A stretch of 64,000 nt of DNA from Streptomyces novaecaesareae (GTDB taxonomy: Bacteria; Actinomycetota; Actinomycetes; Streptomycetales; Streptomycetaceae), in NCBI RefSeq assembly GCF_000716875.1, contig NZ_JNWQ01000017.1, positions 25,473 through 89,472 of the forward strand. The letters run 5' to 3'. The notes under the pieces were generated by a model, which made no database searches, was not told where the DNA came from, and saw nothing but the letters and a program-made list of their open reading frames with translations. Made by a program: the position numbers and the translations under genes. The stretch's first letter is position 1. Every line of letters starts with the position of its first letter. Below are positions 24,436 through 34,319 of this stretch, piece after piece.

Positions 24436-25626
24436 GTGAACCGCCCCGCACACATCCTGATGGTCTCCGTCCCTGCCCACGGGCACGTCAACCCCAGCCT
24501 CGCCGTGATCACCGAGCTGGTCGCCCGGGGCCACCGGGTCAGCTACGTCAACGACGCCTCCTTCCGGGAGACCGTCGAGTCCACCGGCGCCACCTTCGTC
24601 CCGTACCCGACCGAGCTGCCGCTCGCCGACGATCCGAACGGCTGGGTGGAGGAGCCGGTGGCGATCCAGGAGCTGTTCCTGGACGACGCGCTCGCCATGT
24701 GGCCCGTCCTGCTGGAGGCCTTCGCCGACGACCGCCCCGACCTGGTGCTCTGCGACATCGCGGGCTTCGCGGGCCGGGCGCTCGGCGAGCGGCTCGGGGT
24801 ACCGGTCGTGCAGCTCTCGCCCACCTTCGTCGGCTGGGAGGGCGCCGAACAGGACCTCGCGGAGGTCTTCGAGGCGATCCGCAGCGGCCCGGGCGGTGCC
24901 GAGCACTACCGCCGGTTCGCCGACTGGCTGGCCGAGGCGGGCGCGGTGCAGCGCGACGTGGATGCCTTCAAGGGCCGCCCGGAGCGGGCGATCGCGCTCG
25001 TCCCGCGGGCCATGCAGCCCAACGCCGACCGGGTCGACGAGCGGCGGATCAGCTTCGTCGGGCCCTGCTTCGGCGACCGGGCCCACCAGGGTCAGTGGCG
25101 GCGGCCCGAGGGCGCCGAGCAGGTGCTGCTGGTCTCGCTGGGCTCGGCCTACACCAACCACCCGGCGTTCTACCGGGCCTGCGTCCAGGCCTTCGGCGAC
25201 CTGCCGGGCTGGCACACGGTGCTGCAGATCGGCGCGCACACCGACCTCGCCGAGCTCGGCGAGGTGCCGGACACCGTCGAGGTGCACCGGTGGGTGCCGC
25301 AGCTGTCGGTGCTCGCCCAGGCGGACGCGTTCGTCACCCACGCGGGTATGGGCGGCTCCAGCGAGGGGCTGTTCCACGCGGTGCCGATGATCGCGGTGCC
25401 CCAGGCCACCGACCAGTTCGCCAACGCGGACGCGCTGGTGGGCCTCGGTGTCGCCCGCCGCCTGGACGCCGGCGCGGCCACCCCGGAGGCGCTGCGCACG
25501 GCGCTGCTGGAGCTGGTCGGCGACCCGGCGGTGGCCGGGCGGCTGCGCGAGCTGTCCGCGGCCGGCCGGGCCGAGGGCGGCACCGCCCGGGCGGCCGACC
25601 TGATCGAGGCGGAGCTCGCGCGGTAG
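24436..25626 (+). CDS. Macrolide-type UDP-glycosyltransferase (MGT family)
   Basis: 396 residues with a GT-B fold. The N-terminal substrate domain starts HILMVSVPAHGHVNPSLA, typical of OleD/Mgt enzymes. The C-terminal donor domain shows the nucleotide-sugar motif WVPQLSVLAQADAFVTHAGMGGSSEG...PMIAVPQATDQFANA, given here in parts. Such enzymes transfer glucose or a related sugar from UDP-sugar to macrolides and other hydroxylated compounds, often inactivating them. The GTG start at 24436 has GGAGG five bases upstream. The divergent TetR gene suggests induction by the substrate drug. Confidence 0.88.
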   Translation: MNRPAHILMVSVPAHGHVNPSLAVITELVARGHRVSYVNDASFRETVESTGATFVPYPTELPLADDPNGWVEEPVAIQELFLDDALAMWPVLLEAFADDRPDLVLCDIAGFAGRALGERLGVPVVQLSPTFVGWEGAEQDLAEVFEAIRSGPGGAEHYRRFADWLAEAGAVQRDVDAFKGRPERAIALVPRAMQPNADRVDERRISFVGPCFGDRAHQGQWRRPEGAEQVLLVSLGSAYTNHPAFYRACVQAFGDLPGWHTVLQIGAHTDLAELGEVPDTVEVHRWVPQLSVLAQADAFVTHAGMGGSSEGLFHAVPMIAVPQATDQFANADALVGLGVARRLDAGAATPEALRTALLELVGDPAVAGRLRELSAAGRAEGGTARAADLIEAELAR

Positions 25627-25697
25627 CGGACGGCGCTCGGGGGCCGCGGCGTGCGGCGCGGATCCGGAGGGCGGAGAATCCGGATGACGAACAGCTG

Positions 25698-25736
25698 TTG
25701 TCATATCTTCATTCACCTGCTGTGATGGTGTATATG
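25698..25736 (+). promoter_or_regulatory. hutH promoter with overlapping imperfect palindrome
   Basis: TTGTCA (25698-25703), a 17-base gap and TGTGAT (25721-25726) resemble -35 and -10 elements. They would start transcription at or next to the ATG at 25734, giving a leaderless hutH mRNA. An imperfect palindrome (25702-25716 with 25722-25736, 10 of 15 bases) covers the promoter. The region is AT-rich compared with its surroundings. Confidence 0.4.
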
Positions 25737-27317
25737 GATATGCACAGTGCTGTGGCCCCCGACGCTCCGCTGGTCCTGGTCGGCAAGGCCGACGTCAGCG
25801 CCGACGACGTCCTCGCCGTCGCCCGGGGCAACGCCCGGGTCGAGATCGGTCCCGACGCGCAGGCCGAGATGGCGGCCGCCCGCGCGCGGATCGACGCCCT
25901 CGCGGCCGAGCCGCGCCCCGTCTACGGCGTGTCGACCGGCTTCGGCGCGCTCGCCGTGCGCCACATCAGCCCCGAGCTGCGCGCCCAGCTGCAGCGGTCG
26001 CTGGTGCGCTCGCACGCCGCCGGCATGGGGCCGGCCGTCGAGCGCGAGGTGGTCCGCGCGCTGGTCTTCCTGCGGATGAAGACGCTGGCCTCCGGCCGTA
26101 CCGGCGTGCGCCCGCTGGTCGCCCAGACCATGGCCGCCGTGCTCAACGCGGGCATCACCCCGGTCGTCCGCGAGTTCGGCTCGCTCGGCTGCTCCGGCGA
26201 CCTCGCGCCGCTGTCGCACTGCGCGCTCGTGCTGATGGGCGAGGGCACGGCCACCGGCCCGGACGGCGTGGAGAAGCCCGCCGGTGAACTGCTCGCCGCC
26301 GCCGGGATCGAGCCCGTCGAGCTGCTGGAGAAGGAGGGCCTGGCCCTCATCAACGGCACCGACGGCATGCTCGGCATGCTGGTGATGGCCATCGCCGACC
26401 TCCAGCGGCTGTTCACCACCGCCGACATCACCGCCGCCATGACCCTGGAGGCGCTGCTCGGCACCGACAAGGTGCTCGCCCCCGAACTGCACGCCCCGAT
26501 CCGCCCGCACCCCGGCCAGGCGCTCAGCGCCGCCAACATGCTGGCCGTCCTCAAGGACTCCGGCCTCACCGGCCACCACCAGGACGACGCGCCGCGGGTC
26601 CAGGACGCGTACTCGATCCGCTGCGCCCCGCAGGTGGCCGGCGCCGGCCGGGACACCCTGGCCCACGCCCAGCTGGTCGCCTCCCGCGAGCTGGCCGCCT
26701 CGGTGGACAACCCCGTGGTGCTGCCCGACGGCCGGGTCGAGTCCAACGGCAACTTCCACGGCGCCCCGGTCGCGTACGTGCTGGACTTCCTCGCCATCGC
26801 CGCCGCCGACCTCGGCTCGATCTCCGAGCGCCGCACCGACCGCCTGCTGGACAAGGCCCGCTCGCACGGCCTGCCGGCCTTCCTGGCCGACGACCCCGGC
26901 GTGGACTCCGGCCTGATGATCGCCCAGTACACCCAGGCGGCGCTGGTCAGCGAGAACAAGCGGCTCGCCGTCCCGGCCTCGGTCGACTCGATCCCCTCCT
27001 CCGCGATGCAGGAGGACCACGTGTCGATGGGCTGGTCGGCCGCGCGCAAGCTGCGCCAGGCCGTCGAGAACCTCGGCCGGATCCTGGCCGTCGAGCTCAC
27101 CGCCGCCGCCCGCGCGCTGGAGATCCGCCAGCAGGCCGAGACGGCCGGCCGGATCGCCCCGGCCACCGCGGCCGCGCTGGCCGTCGCCCGGGAGGCGGGG
27201 GTCGGCGGCGCCGGCCGCGACCGCTTCCTCTCGCCGGACCTGGAGGCGGCCGCGGCGCTGGTCGCCTCCGGTGAGCTGGTGCGGGCGGTCGAGCGGGTCA
27301 CCGGCCCGCTGGCCTGA
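25734..27317 (+). CDS. hutH: Histidine ammonia-lyase
   Basis: 527 residues. The electrophilic MIO cofactor forms from an internal tripeptide, here C153-S154-G155 in GSLGCSGDLAPLSH; other family members have Ala-Ser-Gly. Further conserved parts are YGVSTGFGAL (active-site Tyr), ALINGTDGML, HHQDDAPRVQDAYSIRC and SSAMQEDHVSMG. It removes ammonia from L-histidine to give urocanate, the first step of histidine use; the later steps are encoded at 30063-35495. The start is taken as MDMH, as in the streptomycete enzymes, without a ribosome site and probably leaderless. Confidence 0.95.
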   Translation: MDMHSAVAPDAPLVLVGKADVSADDVLAVARGNARVEIGPDAQAEMAAARARIDALAAEPRPVYGVSTGFGALAVRHISPELRAQLQRSLVRSHAAGMGPAVEREVVRALVFLRMKTLASGRTGVRPLVAQTMAAVLNAGITPVVREFGSLGCSGDLAPLSHCALVLMGEGTATGPDGVEKPAGELLAAAGIEPVELLEKEGLALINGTDGMLGMLVMAIADLQRLFTTADITAAMTLEALLGTDKVLAPELHAPIRPHPGQALSAANMLAVLKDSGLTGHHQDDAPRVQDAYSIRCAPQVAGAGRDTLAHAQLVASRELAASVDNPVVLPDGRVESNGNFHGAPVAYVLDFLAIAAADLGSISERRTDRLLDKARSHGLPAFLADDPGVDSGLMIAQYTQAALVSENKRLAVPASVDSIPSSAMQEDHVSMGWSAARKLRQAVENLGRILAVELTAAARALEIRQQAETAGRIAPATAAALAVAREAGVGGAGRDRFLSPDLEAAAALVASGELVRAVERVTGPLA

Positions 27318-27359
27318 CACGCCGCCCGGAGCGGGGCGGCCGGAGCGGGGCGACCGGGC

Positions 27360-27782
27360 TCAGTCCCAGTCGCCCCGCGGCCGGCGGTCCTCGCGGGCCC
27401 TGCGCTCGCCGAACGCGGCGGCGAAGTTGACCCCGACGATGCCCGCCCAGCAGACCAGCAGGCCGGCGAAGCCACCGCTCTCGGGGCTGGCCGCGATCGC
27501 GGTCAGCGGGATGCCGAAGGCCAGCGAGACCACCGCGAGCCCGCTGCCGGAGCGCTTGCCCCAGCTCTGACGGCGGGAACGGTGGTGGCGGTCGTGGTAC
27601 GGCCGCGGCTCGTCACCGTCCAGCCGCTGGGCGACGGAACGCTCGACCCGGGCGTCCAGACGGGCGTCGAGGCGCTTCATGAAGGAGTCGACCAGCTCGT
27701 CCTCGTACTCCTTGCCGAGCTCCTTGCGGGCCTGCAGGGTGGCGTCGAGGTCGCGCCGCAGTTCGTCCTGGCGAGTGTCCAT
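27360..27782 (-). CDS. Small membrane protein of unknown function
   Basis: 140 residues. A charged, coiled-coil-like N-terminus (about 1-70, many Arg, Asp and Glu) is followed by a His/Arg-rich hinge and two hydrophobic segments (about 82-98 and 105-122), then a basic tail. No enzyme motif is seen. It is convergent with hutH. Function not recognised. Confidence 0.6.
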   Translation of the reverse strand: MDTRQDELRRDLDATLQARKELGKEYEDELVDSFMKRLDARLDARVERSVAQRLDGDEPRPYHDRHHRSRRQSWGKRSGSGLAVVSLAFGIPLTAIAASPESGGFAGLLVCWAGIVGVNFAAAFGERRAREDRRPRGDWD

Positions 27783-28012
27783 GGGGTACAGCGTGGGGTC
27801 GGCGCGGCGCCCGGTCCATCCGTTCGCGGGGGAATCCGGGCGGGCTCAGGGAGAAATCAGGGTTACCCCGAGCCGTGCCGGCTCCGGGCGGGCCCGCTGT
27901 CCGATATCCGGAACGTCTCATGGGGCGTTCCGCCGTACGAGACGTCGTTGCCAGGCGCGGCGCGCTGCTGCACAGTCGTCGTCCGACCTGCTCGAACCCG
28001 GAGGTACCGCTG

Positions 28013-28882
28013 ATGACCGCCCTCGATGAGACCGGCAGCGTCGGACCCTCCGCCCGGCTGCTCCAGCTGTTCGAAGGGCACCGGCTCACACCGACCCAGC
28101 GCCGGATCGCCCACTCGCTGGTGCGGCACGCCACCGAGGCGCCGTTCCTGTCCAGCGTGGAGGTCGCCGAACTCGCCGGCGTCAGCCAGCCGTCCGTCAC
28201 CCGCTTCGCGGTCGCGCTCGGGTACGACGGCTACCCGGCGCTGCGCAAGCAGCTGCGTGAACTCGGCGGCGGAGAACCGACCGCGCCGGAGACCCCGGAC
28301 GACGCCGTGCGCAACGAGCACCAGCAGGCCGTCCTCGCCGAGATCGAGCACCTGCGCCACCTCGCCGAACTCCTCGCCGACCCGGAGCCGATCATCCGGG
28401 CCGCCCGGCTGCTCGCCGCCTCCCGCCCGCTGCCCGTACTCGGCCTGCGGGCCGCCTCGGCGCAGGCGCGCGGCTTCGCGTACTTCGCCGCCAAGGTGCA
28501 CCCGGACATCCGGCTGCTGGACGAGGGCGGCAGCATGCTCGCCGACCGGCTGGAACAGGCCGCCGCGGCGGGCGCGACCGCCCTGCTCTGCTTCGCGCTG
28601 CCGCGCTACCCGCGGGAGCTGATGGACGCGCTGGCGGTGGCCCGCGAGTGCGGGCTGACGGTGCTGACCGTGGCCGACAGCGCCTTCGCGCCGGTCGCCA
28701 AGCTGTCCGACCTGATGCTGCCGGCCGCCGTCGGCACCGGGCTGGTCTTCGACACCGCGTGCGCGCCGATGATGCTCGGCCGGGTGCTGCTGCAGACCAT
28801 GTGCGACGAACTCCCCGGCGCGGAGGCCCGGTTGGAGTCGATCGAGCAGTCGGCCGCGGCGCGCGGGCTGTTCTTGGAATAG
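28013..28882 (+). CDS. MurR/RpiR-family transcriptional regulator
   Basis: 289 residues. The N-terminal HTH_6-type domain (about 20-90) shows LTPTQRRIAHSLVRH and AELAGVSQPSVTRFAVALGYDGYPALR. It is followed by an SIS phosphosugar-binding-like domain (about 120-270). The ATG at 28013 follows GGAGG. It lies between hutH and hutU, as a hut regulator would; members of this family in other bacteria do control histidine use (HutR-type) or sugar catabolism. A role in hut control is plausible but inferred from position only. Confidence 0.87.
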   Translation: MTALDETGSVGPSARLLQLFEGHRLTPTQRRIAHSLVRHATEAPFLSSVEVAELAGVSQPSVTRFAVALGYDGYPALRKQLRELGGGEPTAPETPDDAVRNEHQQAVLAEIEHLRHLAELLADPEPIIRAARLLAASRPLPVLGLRAASAQARGFAYFAAKVHPDIRLLDEGGSMLADRLEQAAAAGATALLCFALPRYPRELMDALAVARECGLTVLTVADSAFAPVAKLSDLMLPAAVGTGLVFDTACAPMMLGRVLLQTMCDELPGAEARLESIEQSAAARGLFLE

Positions 28883-28971
28883 GCACAGCCTGGAATAGGC
28901 GCAGCTTGGGGCGTCGTCAGGGGAGTAGTCGTCACGTCCCCGGGCATCCCCTCCTACAGGGGGTGCCGCCC

Positions 28972-29292
28972 ATGCGCGTGATCCACGAGATGAAGTTCGT
29001 CGCCCGCCTGTCCTCGGGCGCCGACGAATGGTCCTGCCCCGCCTGCGGCCGCCGCGTCACCCTGCGGCGGCTGCCCGATCCCGAAGTGACCGTCCTCGAT
29101 CCGGGCGACGAGTCCGCCGTCCATGTCGGCGTCATCGAACCCGACGCCCAGGGCGCCGCGGCCGCCGAGAAGTACGGCCTCGGCCCCGTCCAGAACATCC
29201 CCCGCCCGCCGACCCCGCCCACTCCCGACGCCGACGACCGCCGCTGGCTCGCCGAGATCGGCATCGACTGGGACGGCGGCGCGGCGGCCTGA
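28972..29292 (+). CDS. Small zinc-ribbon-like protein of unknown function
   Basis: 106 residues. A single CPACGR motif near residue 22 gives half of a zinc-ribbon; the rest is acidic and Pro-rich, ending in DDRRWLAEIGIDWDGG. The ATG at 28972 is the best start, with GGGGGTG just upstream. It is convergent with the Uma2 gene (5 bases between stops). Function unknown. Confidence 0.55.
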   Translation: MRVIHEMKFVARLSSGADEWSCPACGRRVTLRRLPDPEVTVLDPGDESAVHVGVIEPDAQGAAAAEKYGLGPVQNIPRPPTPPTPDADDRRWLAEIGIDWDGGAAA

Positions 29293-29297
29293 GGGGC

Positions 29298-29870
29298 TCA
29301 GCGCTTCGGCGCGTAGAGCGGCAGGTCGGCGGTGCTCAGCTCGGCCGGCAGCGGCGCGGGCAGCGGGACGGGCTCGCCGTACTTGCCGTGCAGCACGCCC
29401 TGGTACTCGCCGTCGCGGGGGTGGGTGCGGAGCGTCCAGACGCCCTTGCGGGGGTCGACTGCGAGGAGAACCGGCACGCCCGCGACGGCGTACCAACTGG
29501 TCTTGGTCGCGATGTGGCTGACCCGCTCGGAGGTGGAGATGACCTCCACGGCCAGCTCGACATCGTGAGGGTCTGCCAGCCATTCGTCGTCGTCCTCCCA
29601 GTCGCGCGGCAGAACGACGAGGTCAGGTGTCGCGTAGTCCTCGGCGTTGTCGGGCATGGTGATCGACGAGACCTCGTAGGCGCCGAGACCGGCCGGGAGC
29701 TCGGCGTCGAGTCGGCGGGACAGGCGCTTGACGGTCCCCGCGTGCTTGCCGCGAGGAGTTGGGGACATCACCAGGGTTCCTCCGATGATCTGGACGCGAA
29801 GTCCCGTGCTCTGCTCGATCTCTTCCGCCACGTCCCGGAGCCTGCCGGGCCGTACGCCGATGGCCGTCAT
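29298..29870 (-). CDS. Uma2-family putative endonuclease
   Basis: 190 residues with the Uma2 (DUF820) pattern of a PD-(D/E)XK nuclease fold: YATPDLVVLPRD carries the catalytic Asp and VELAVEVISTSE the catalytic Glu, followed by the ATKTSWYAVAGVPVLLAVDP lysine region. These genes are common, multicopy and scattered in actinobacteria; the biological role is unclear. It interrupts the hut gene cluster and is divergent from hutU. Confidence 0.85.
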   Translation of the reverse strand: MTAIGVRPGRLRDVAEEIEQSTGLRVQIIGGTLVMSPTPRGKHAGTVKRLSRRLDAELPAGLGAYEVSSITMPDNAEDYATPDLVVLPRDWEDDDEWLADPHDVELAVEVISTSERVSHIATKTSWYAVAGVPVLLAVDPRKGVWTLRTHPRDGEYQGVLHGKYGEPVPLPAPLPAELSTADLPLYAPKR

Positions 29871-30012
29871 CGTGTCCTCCGCTCCCTGGTGCTGGGCCGA
29901 GTGGCTGGTGTTCGCCGGGTTCAGGCTAGCGCCCGAAGCCGGTCGGCGGCATGGCTGATCGGATGGGATCGATCGGTATCGGGGTCTGGTCGAAACCCCC
30001 TTGTTTAGTTAT

Positions 30013-30035
30013 ATTCAGTCGAACAGACATTGAAT
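30013..30035. promoter_or_regulatory. AT-rich imperfect palindrome upstream of hutU
   Basis: ATTCAGTC ... GACATTGAAT forms an imperfect inverted repeat in an AT-rich patch 28-50 bases before the hutU start. It is a candidate operator or promoter element for the hutU operon. Confidence 0.3.
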
Positions 30036-30062
30036 GAATCCATCCGCAGGAAGGCCGGGACT

Positions 30063-31733
30063 ATGGTGCAGCAGCAGGCGAGCGGGCCGCGCGAGGTGCG
30101 CGCCGCGCGTGGCACGGGGCTCACGACGCAGGGCTGGCAGCAGGAGGCCGCCCTGCGGATGCTGATGAACAACCTCGACCCCGAGGTGGCCGAGCACCCG
30201 TCGAAGCTCGTGGTGTACGGCGGCACCGGCAAGGCCGCGCGGGACTGGCGCTCCTTCGACGCCATGGTGAAGACGCTGCAGGGCCTGAAGCAGGACGAGA
30301 CCATGCTGGTCCAGTCCGGCCGCCCGGTCGGCGTCATGCAGACCCACGAGTGGGCGCCGCGCGTCCTGATCGCCAACTCCAACCTGGTCGGCGACTGGGC
30401 CAACTGGGAGGAGTTCCGCCGCCTGGAGAGCCTCGGGCTCACCATGTACGGCCAGATGACCGCCGGCTCCTGGATCTACATCGGCACCCAGGGCATCCTG
30501 CAGGGCACGTACGAGACCTTCGCGGCCGTCGCCAACAAGCGCTTCAACGGCACCCTCGAAGGCACCATCACCCTCACCGCCGGCCTCGGCGGGATGGGCG
30601 GCGCCCAGCCGCTGGCCGTCACCATGAACGGCGGCGTGGCGATCTGCATCGACTGCGACCCGTCCCGGATCGCCCGCCGGATCGAGCACCGCTACCTGGA
30701 CGTCGAGGCCAAGGACCTCTCGCACGCGCTGGAGCTGGCCACCGCCGCCCGCGACAAGAAGCAGCCGCTCTCCATCGGCCTGCTGGGCAACGCCGCCGAG
30801 CTCTTCCCGCAGCTGCTCGCGATGGACGCGCCGATCGACATCGTCACCGACCAGACCAGCGCCCACGACCCGCTCAGCTACCTGCCCGTCGGCGTCGACT
30901 TCGACGACATGGCGGACTACGCGGCCGCCAAGCCCGCCGAGTTCACCCAGCGCTCCCGCGAGTCGATGGCCCGGCACGTCGAGGCGATGGTCGGCTTCCA
31001 GGACCGCGGCGCCGAGGTCTTCGACTACGGCAACTCGATCCGCGGCGAGGCCCAACTCGCCGGCTACGACCGCGCCTTCGCCTTCCCCGGCTTCGTCCCC
31101 GCCTACATCCGCCCGCTGTTCTGCGAGGGCAAGGGCCCGTTCCGCTGGGCCGCGCTGTCCGGCGACCCGCAGGACATCGCCAAGACCGACAAGGCCGTCC
31201 TCGACCTGTTCCCGGAGAACGAGTCGCTGCACCGCTGGATCAAGATGGCCCAGGAGAAGGTGCACTTCCAGGGCCTCCCGGCGCGCATCTGCTGGCTCGG
31301 CTACGGCGAGCGCGACAAGGCCGGCGAGCGCTTCAACGACATGGTCGCCTCCGGCGAGCTGTCCGCACCGATCGTCATCGGCCGCGACCACCTGGACTGC
31401 GGCTCCGTCGCCTCCCCGTACCGGGAGACCGAGGCGATGCTCGACGGCTCGGACGCGATCGCCGACTGGCCGCTGCTCAACGCCATGGTCAACGTGGCCT
31501 CCGGCGCCTCCTGGGTCTCCATCCACCACGGCGGCGGCGTCGGCATCGGCCGCTCGATCCACGCCGGCCAGGTCACCGTCGCCGACGGCACCGCACTGGC
31601 CGGGGAGAAGATCCGCCGGGTGCTCACCAACGACCCGGGCATGGGTGTCATCCGGCACGTGGACGCCGGCTACGACCGGGCCACCGAGGTCGCCGCCGAG
31701 CGCGGGGTCCGCGTCCCCATGGGTGAGCTGTGA
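30063..31733 (+). CDS. hutU: Urocanate hydratase
   Basis: 556 residues. The family core is clear: [55 protein letters not shown] and the NAD+-binding, active-site region [13 protein letters not shown] and [18 protein letters not shown] (with the catalytic Cys/Asp). It uses tightly bound NAD+ to convert urocanate to imidazolonepropionate. The ATG at 30063 follows AGGAAGG; a TTG 33 bases upstream is in frame but has no ribosome site. First gene of a four-gene hut operon; its stop overlaps the next GTG start. Confidence 0.96.
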   Translation: MVQQQASGPREVRAARGTGLTTQGWQQEAALRMLMNNLDPEVAEHPSKLVVYGGTGKAARDWRSFDAMVKTLQGLKQDETMLVQSGRPVGVMQTHEWAPRVLIANSNLVGDWANWEEFRRLESLGLTMYGQMTAGSWIYIGTQGILQGTYETFAAVANKRFNGTLEGTITLTAGLGGMGGAQPLAVTMNGGVAICIDCDPSRIARRIEHRYLDVEAKDLSHALELATAARDKKQPLSIGLLGNAAELFPQLLAMDAPIDIVTDQTSAHDPLSYLPVGVDFDDMADYAAAKPAEFTQRSRESMARHVEAMVGFQDRGAEVFDYGNSIRGEAQLAGYDRAFAFPGFVPAYIRPLFCEGKGPFRWAALSGDPQDIAKTDKAVLDLFPENESLHRWIKMAQEKVHFQGLPARICWLGYGERDKAGERFNDMVASGELSAPIVIGRDHLDCGSVASPYRETEAMLDGSDAIADWPLLNAMVNVASGASWVSIHHGGGVGIGRSIHAGQVTVADGTALAGEKIRRVLTNDPGMGVIRHVDAGYDRATEVAAERGVRVPMGEL

Positions 31734-32932
31734 GCTCCAGTTTCGAGGAGATGTGGGCGGAGCTGCTCCCCGTGGGCCGCTCCGCCTCCTCCGGCGGCTA
31801 CCGCCGCTTCGCCTGGAACTCCGCCGACGCCGAGTGCCGCGCCTGGTTCGAGCAGCAGGCCCGCAGCCGCGGCCTGGCGTACGAGCTGGACCGCAACGGC
31901 AATCAGTGGGCCTGGCTGGGCGACCCGCAGGCCGGCGGGGCCGTCGTCACCGGCTCGCACCTGGACTCCGTCCCGGACGGCGGCGCCTTCGACGGCCCGC
32001 TCGGCGTGGTCTCCTCCTTCGCCGCGCTGGACGAACTCCGCGCCCGGGGAACCGAGTTCACCCGGCCGCTGGCGATCGTCAACTTCGGTGACGAGGAGGG
32101 CGCCCGCTTCGGCGTGGCCTGCATCGGCTCCCGGTTGACGGCCGGGGTGCTCTCCCGCGAGGCCGCGTACGAGCTGCGCGACGCCGGCGGCGTCCGGCTG
32201 CCCGACGCGATGGAGAAGGCGGGCTACGACCCGAGCGCGATCGGCGCGGACGACGACCGGCTGGCCCGGATCGGCGCCTTCGTCGAGCTGCACGTCGAGC
32301 AGGGCCGCTACCTCGCCGAGGGGCAGCCGGTCGGGGTGGCCGGCGCGATCTGGCCGCACGGCCGCTGGCGGTTCGACTTCCACGGCGAGGCCAACCACGC
32401 CGGCACCACCCGGATCGAGGACCGCCGCGACCCGATGCTGACGTACGCCAACACCGTGCTCGCCGCCCGCAAGAAGGCACGGCAGGCGGGCGCGCTGGCG
32501 ACCTTCGGCAAGGTCGCCGTCGAGCCCAACGGCACCAACGCGATCGCCTCGCTGGTGCGCGGCTGGCTGGACTCCCGGGCCGCCGACGAGCGCACGCTCA
32601 CCGCGCTGGTCGCCGAGATCGAGCAGGCCGCCGCCGAGCGCGGCGAGCGCGACGGCGTCCGGGTCGAGCTGACCCGCGAGTCCTACACCCCGGTGGTGGA
32701 CTTCGACGGGCCGCTGCGCGACCGGCTCGCCAAGCTGCTGGACGCCCCGGTGCTGCCCACCGGCGCGGGACACGACGCCGGGATCCTGGCGTCCGCGATC
32801 CCGACCGCCATGCTGTTCGTGCGCAACCCCAGCGGCGTCTCGCACTCCCCGGCCGAACACGCCGAGGAGGCCGACTGCCTGGCCGGGGTCGCCGCCCTCG
32901 CCGACGTACTGGAGGACCTGGCGTGTCAGTGA
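31730..32932 (+). CDS. M20-family amidohydrolase (allantoate amidohydrolase/carbamoylase type) in the hut operon
   Basis: 400 residues. Two-metal M20 motifs are present: [25 protein letters not shown] and FVELHVEQG, and a lid domain with the conserved [12 protein letters not shown] and the late [10 protein letters not shown] / SHSPAEH segments. Relatives hydrolyse allantoate, N-carbamoyl or N-formyl amino acids. Sitting between hutU and hutF with 4- and 10-base overlaps, it most likely acts on a late histidine-pathway intermediate such as N-formyl-L-glutamate. The same gene order is, as I recall, found in other streptomycetes. The substrate is an inference. Confidence 0.85.
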   Translation: MSSSFEEMWAELLPVGRSASSGGYRRFAWNSADAECRAWFEQQARSRGLAYELDRNGNQWAWLGDPQAGGAVVTGSHLDSVPDGGAFDGPLGVVSSFAALDELRARGTEFTRPLAIVNFGDEEGARFGVACIGSRLTAGVLSREAAYELRDAGGVRLPDAMEKAGYDPSAIGADDDRLARIGAFVELHVEQGRYLAEGQPVGVAGAIWPHGRWRFDFHGEANHAGTTRIEDRRDPMLTYANTVLAARKKARQAGALATFGKVAVEPNGTNAIASLVRGWLDSRAADERTLTALVAEIEQAAAERGERDGVRVELTRESYTPVVDFDGPLRDRLAKLLDAPVLPTGAGHDAGILASAIPTAMLFVRNPSGVSHSPAEHAEEADCLAGVAALADVLEDLACQ

Positions 32933-34284
32933 CCCTTCCGGTGAGTTACTGGGCGGAACACGCCTGGCTGCCGCACCACAACGGGCCGGTGGTCGAGCCG
33001 GATGTGCTCATCACCACCGGCCCCGACGGCCGGATCGTCCGGGTGGAGCCGGACAGCGGGCCCTGCCCGCCCGGGGCCGTCCGCCTCGACGGGCTGCTGC
33101 TGCCCGGCCAGGCCAATGCTCACTCGCACGCCTTCCACCGGGCGCTGCGCGGGCACGTGCAGGTCGGCTCCGGCACCTTCTGGACGTGGCGCGACACCAT
33201 GTACCGGTTCGCCGGCTCGCTCGACCCGGACAGCTACCTGGAGCTCGCCACCGCCGTCTACGCCGAGATGGCGCTGGCCGGGATCACCGCCGTCGGAGAG
33301 TTCCACTACCTGCACCACGCGCCCGGCGGCGTCCGCTACGCCGACCCGAACGCGATGGGCGAGGCGCTGATCGAGGCCGCCGCCCGGGCCGGCATCCGGA
33401 TCACCCTGCTGGACACCTGCTACCTGTCCTCGGGCTTCGGCGCCGAGCCGACCAAGCCGCAGCAGCGGTTCGGCGACGGCGACGCGCAGGCCTGGGCCGA
33501 GCGGGTGGACGCGCTCAAGCCGCGCGAGCACGCCCGGATCGGTGCCGCCATCCACTCCGTCCGGGCCGTCCCGGCCGACCAGCTGGGCACCGTCGCGCAC
33601 TGGTCGGCGATGCGCGGAGCGCCGCTGCACGTCCACCTGTCCGAGCAGACCGCCGAGAACGACGCCTGCCTCGCCGCGCACGGCGTCACCCCCACCCGGC
33701 TGCTCGCCGACCACGGCGCGCTCGGCCCGCGCACCTCGGCCGTGCACGCCACCCACCTCACGGACGAGGACGTCAGGCTCCTCACCGACTCCTCCACCAC
33801 CGTCTGCATGTGCCCCACCACCGAGCGGGACCTCGCGGACGGCATCGGCCCGGCCCGCCGGCTCGCCTCGGCGGGCAGCCCGATCACCCTGGGCAGCGAC
33901 AGCCACGCGGTGATCGACCCGTTCGAGGAGGCCCGGGCGCTGGAGCTGGACGAGCGGCTGCGCACCCGGACCCGCGGGCACTGGACGGCGAACGCGCTGC
34001 TGCGGGCGGGCACCGAGGACGGGCACGCCTCGCTCGGCTGGCCGGAGGCCGGGCGGATCGAGGCCGGGGCGCTCGCCGACTTCACGGCGATCGCGCTGGA
34101 CTCCGTCCGCACGGCGGGCCCGCCGCCCCGGCTCGGCGCCGAGATCGCGGTCTTCGCGGCCTCGGCGGCGGACGTGCGGCACCTGGTGGTCGGCGGCCGG
34201 CACGTCGTCCGGGACGGCGTGCACCAGCTGGTCGCCGACGTGCCGGGGGCGCTGCGCTCCGCCATCGGCGCGCTGGACTACTGA
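32923..34284 (+). CDS. hutF: Formimidoylglutamate deiminase
   Basis: 453 residues of the amidohydrolase superfamily. Metal ligands appear in [17 protein letters not shown] (HxH), in the [11 protein letters not shown] segment and in [14 protein letters not shown]; the Glu in GEFHYLHH is also conserved in this subgroup. It converts N-formimino-L-glutamate to N-formyl-L-glutamate and ammonia. The GTG start at 32923 lies inside the end of the M20 gene, a 10-base overlap. It fits between the HutI product and the amidohydrolase step. Confidence 0.93.
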   Translation: MSVTLPVSYWAEHAWLPHHNGPVVEPDVLITTGPDGRIVRVEPDSGPCPPGAVRLDGLLLPGQANAHSHAFHRALRGHVQVGSGTFWTWRDTMYRFAGSLDPDSYLELATAVYAEMALAGITAVGEFHYLHHAPGGVRYADPNAMGEALIEAAARAGIRITLLDTCYLSSGFGAEPTKPQQRFGDGDAQAWAERVDALKPREHARIGAAIHSVRAVPADQLGTVAHWSAMRGAPLHVHLSEQTAENDACLAAHGVTPTRLLADHGALGPRTSAVHATHLTDEDVRLLTDSSTTVCMCPTTERDLADGIGPARRLASAGSPITLGSDSHAVIDPFEEARALELDERLRTRTRGHWTANALLRAGTEDGHASLGWPEAGRIEAGALADFTAIALDSVRTAGPPPRLGAEIAVFAASAADVRHLVVGGRHVVRDGVHQLVADVPGALRSAIGALDY

Positions 34285-34319
34285 TTCCTCCTGTCCAACT
34301 CCCTTCGGAAGGCGTTGTC

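Noticed and set aside
23051..24451. 466-codon minus-strand frame through the TetR gene into the Pycsar-type gene
   Set aside because: The N-terminal 300 residues are a shadow of the TetR frame; the true gene starts at the GTG at 23542.
27310..27360. GGAGCGGGGCG-type repeated sequence after hutH
   Set aside because: Short, simple G/C-rich repetition; no stable stem comparable with the other terminators.
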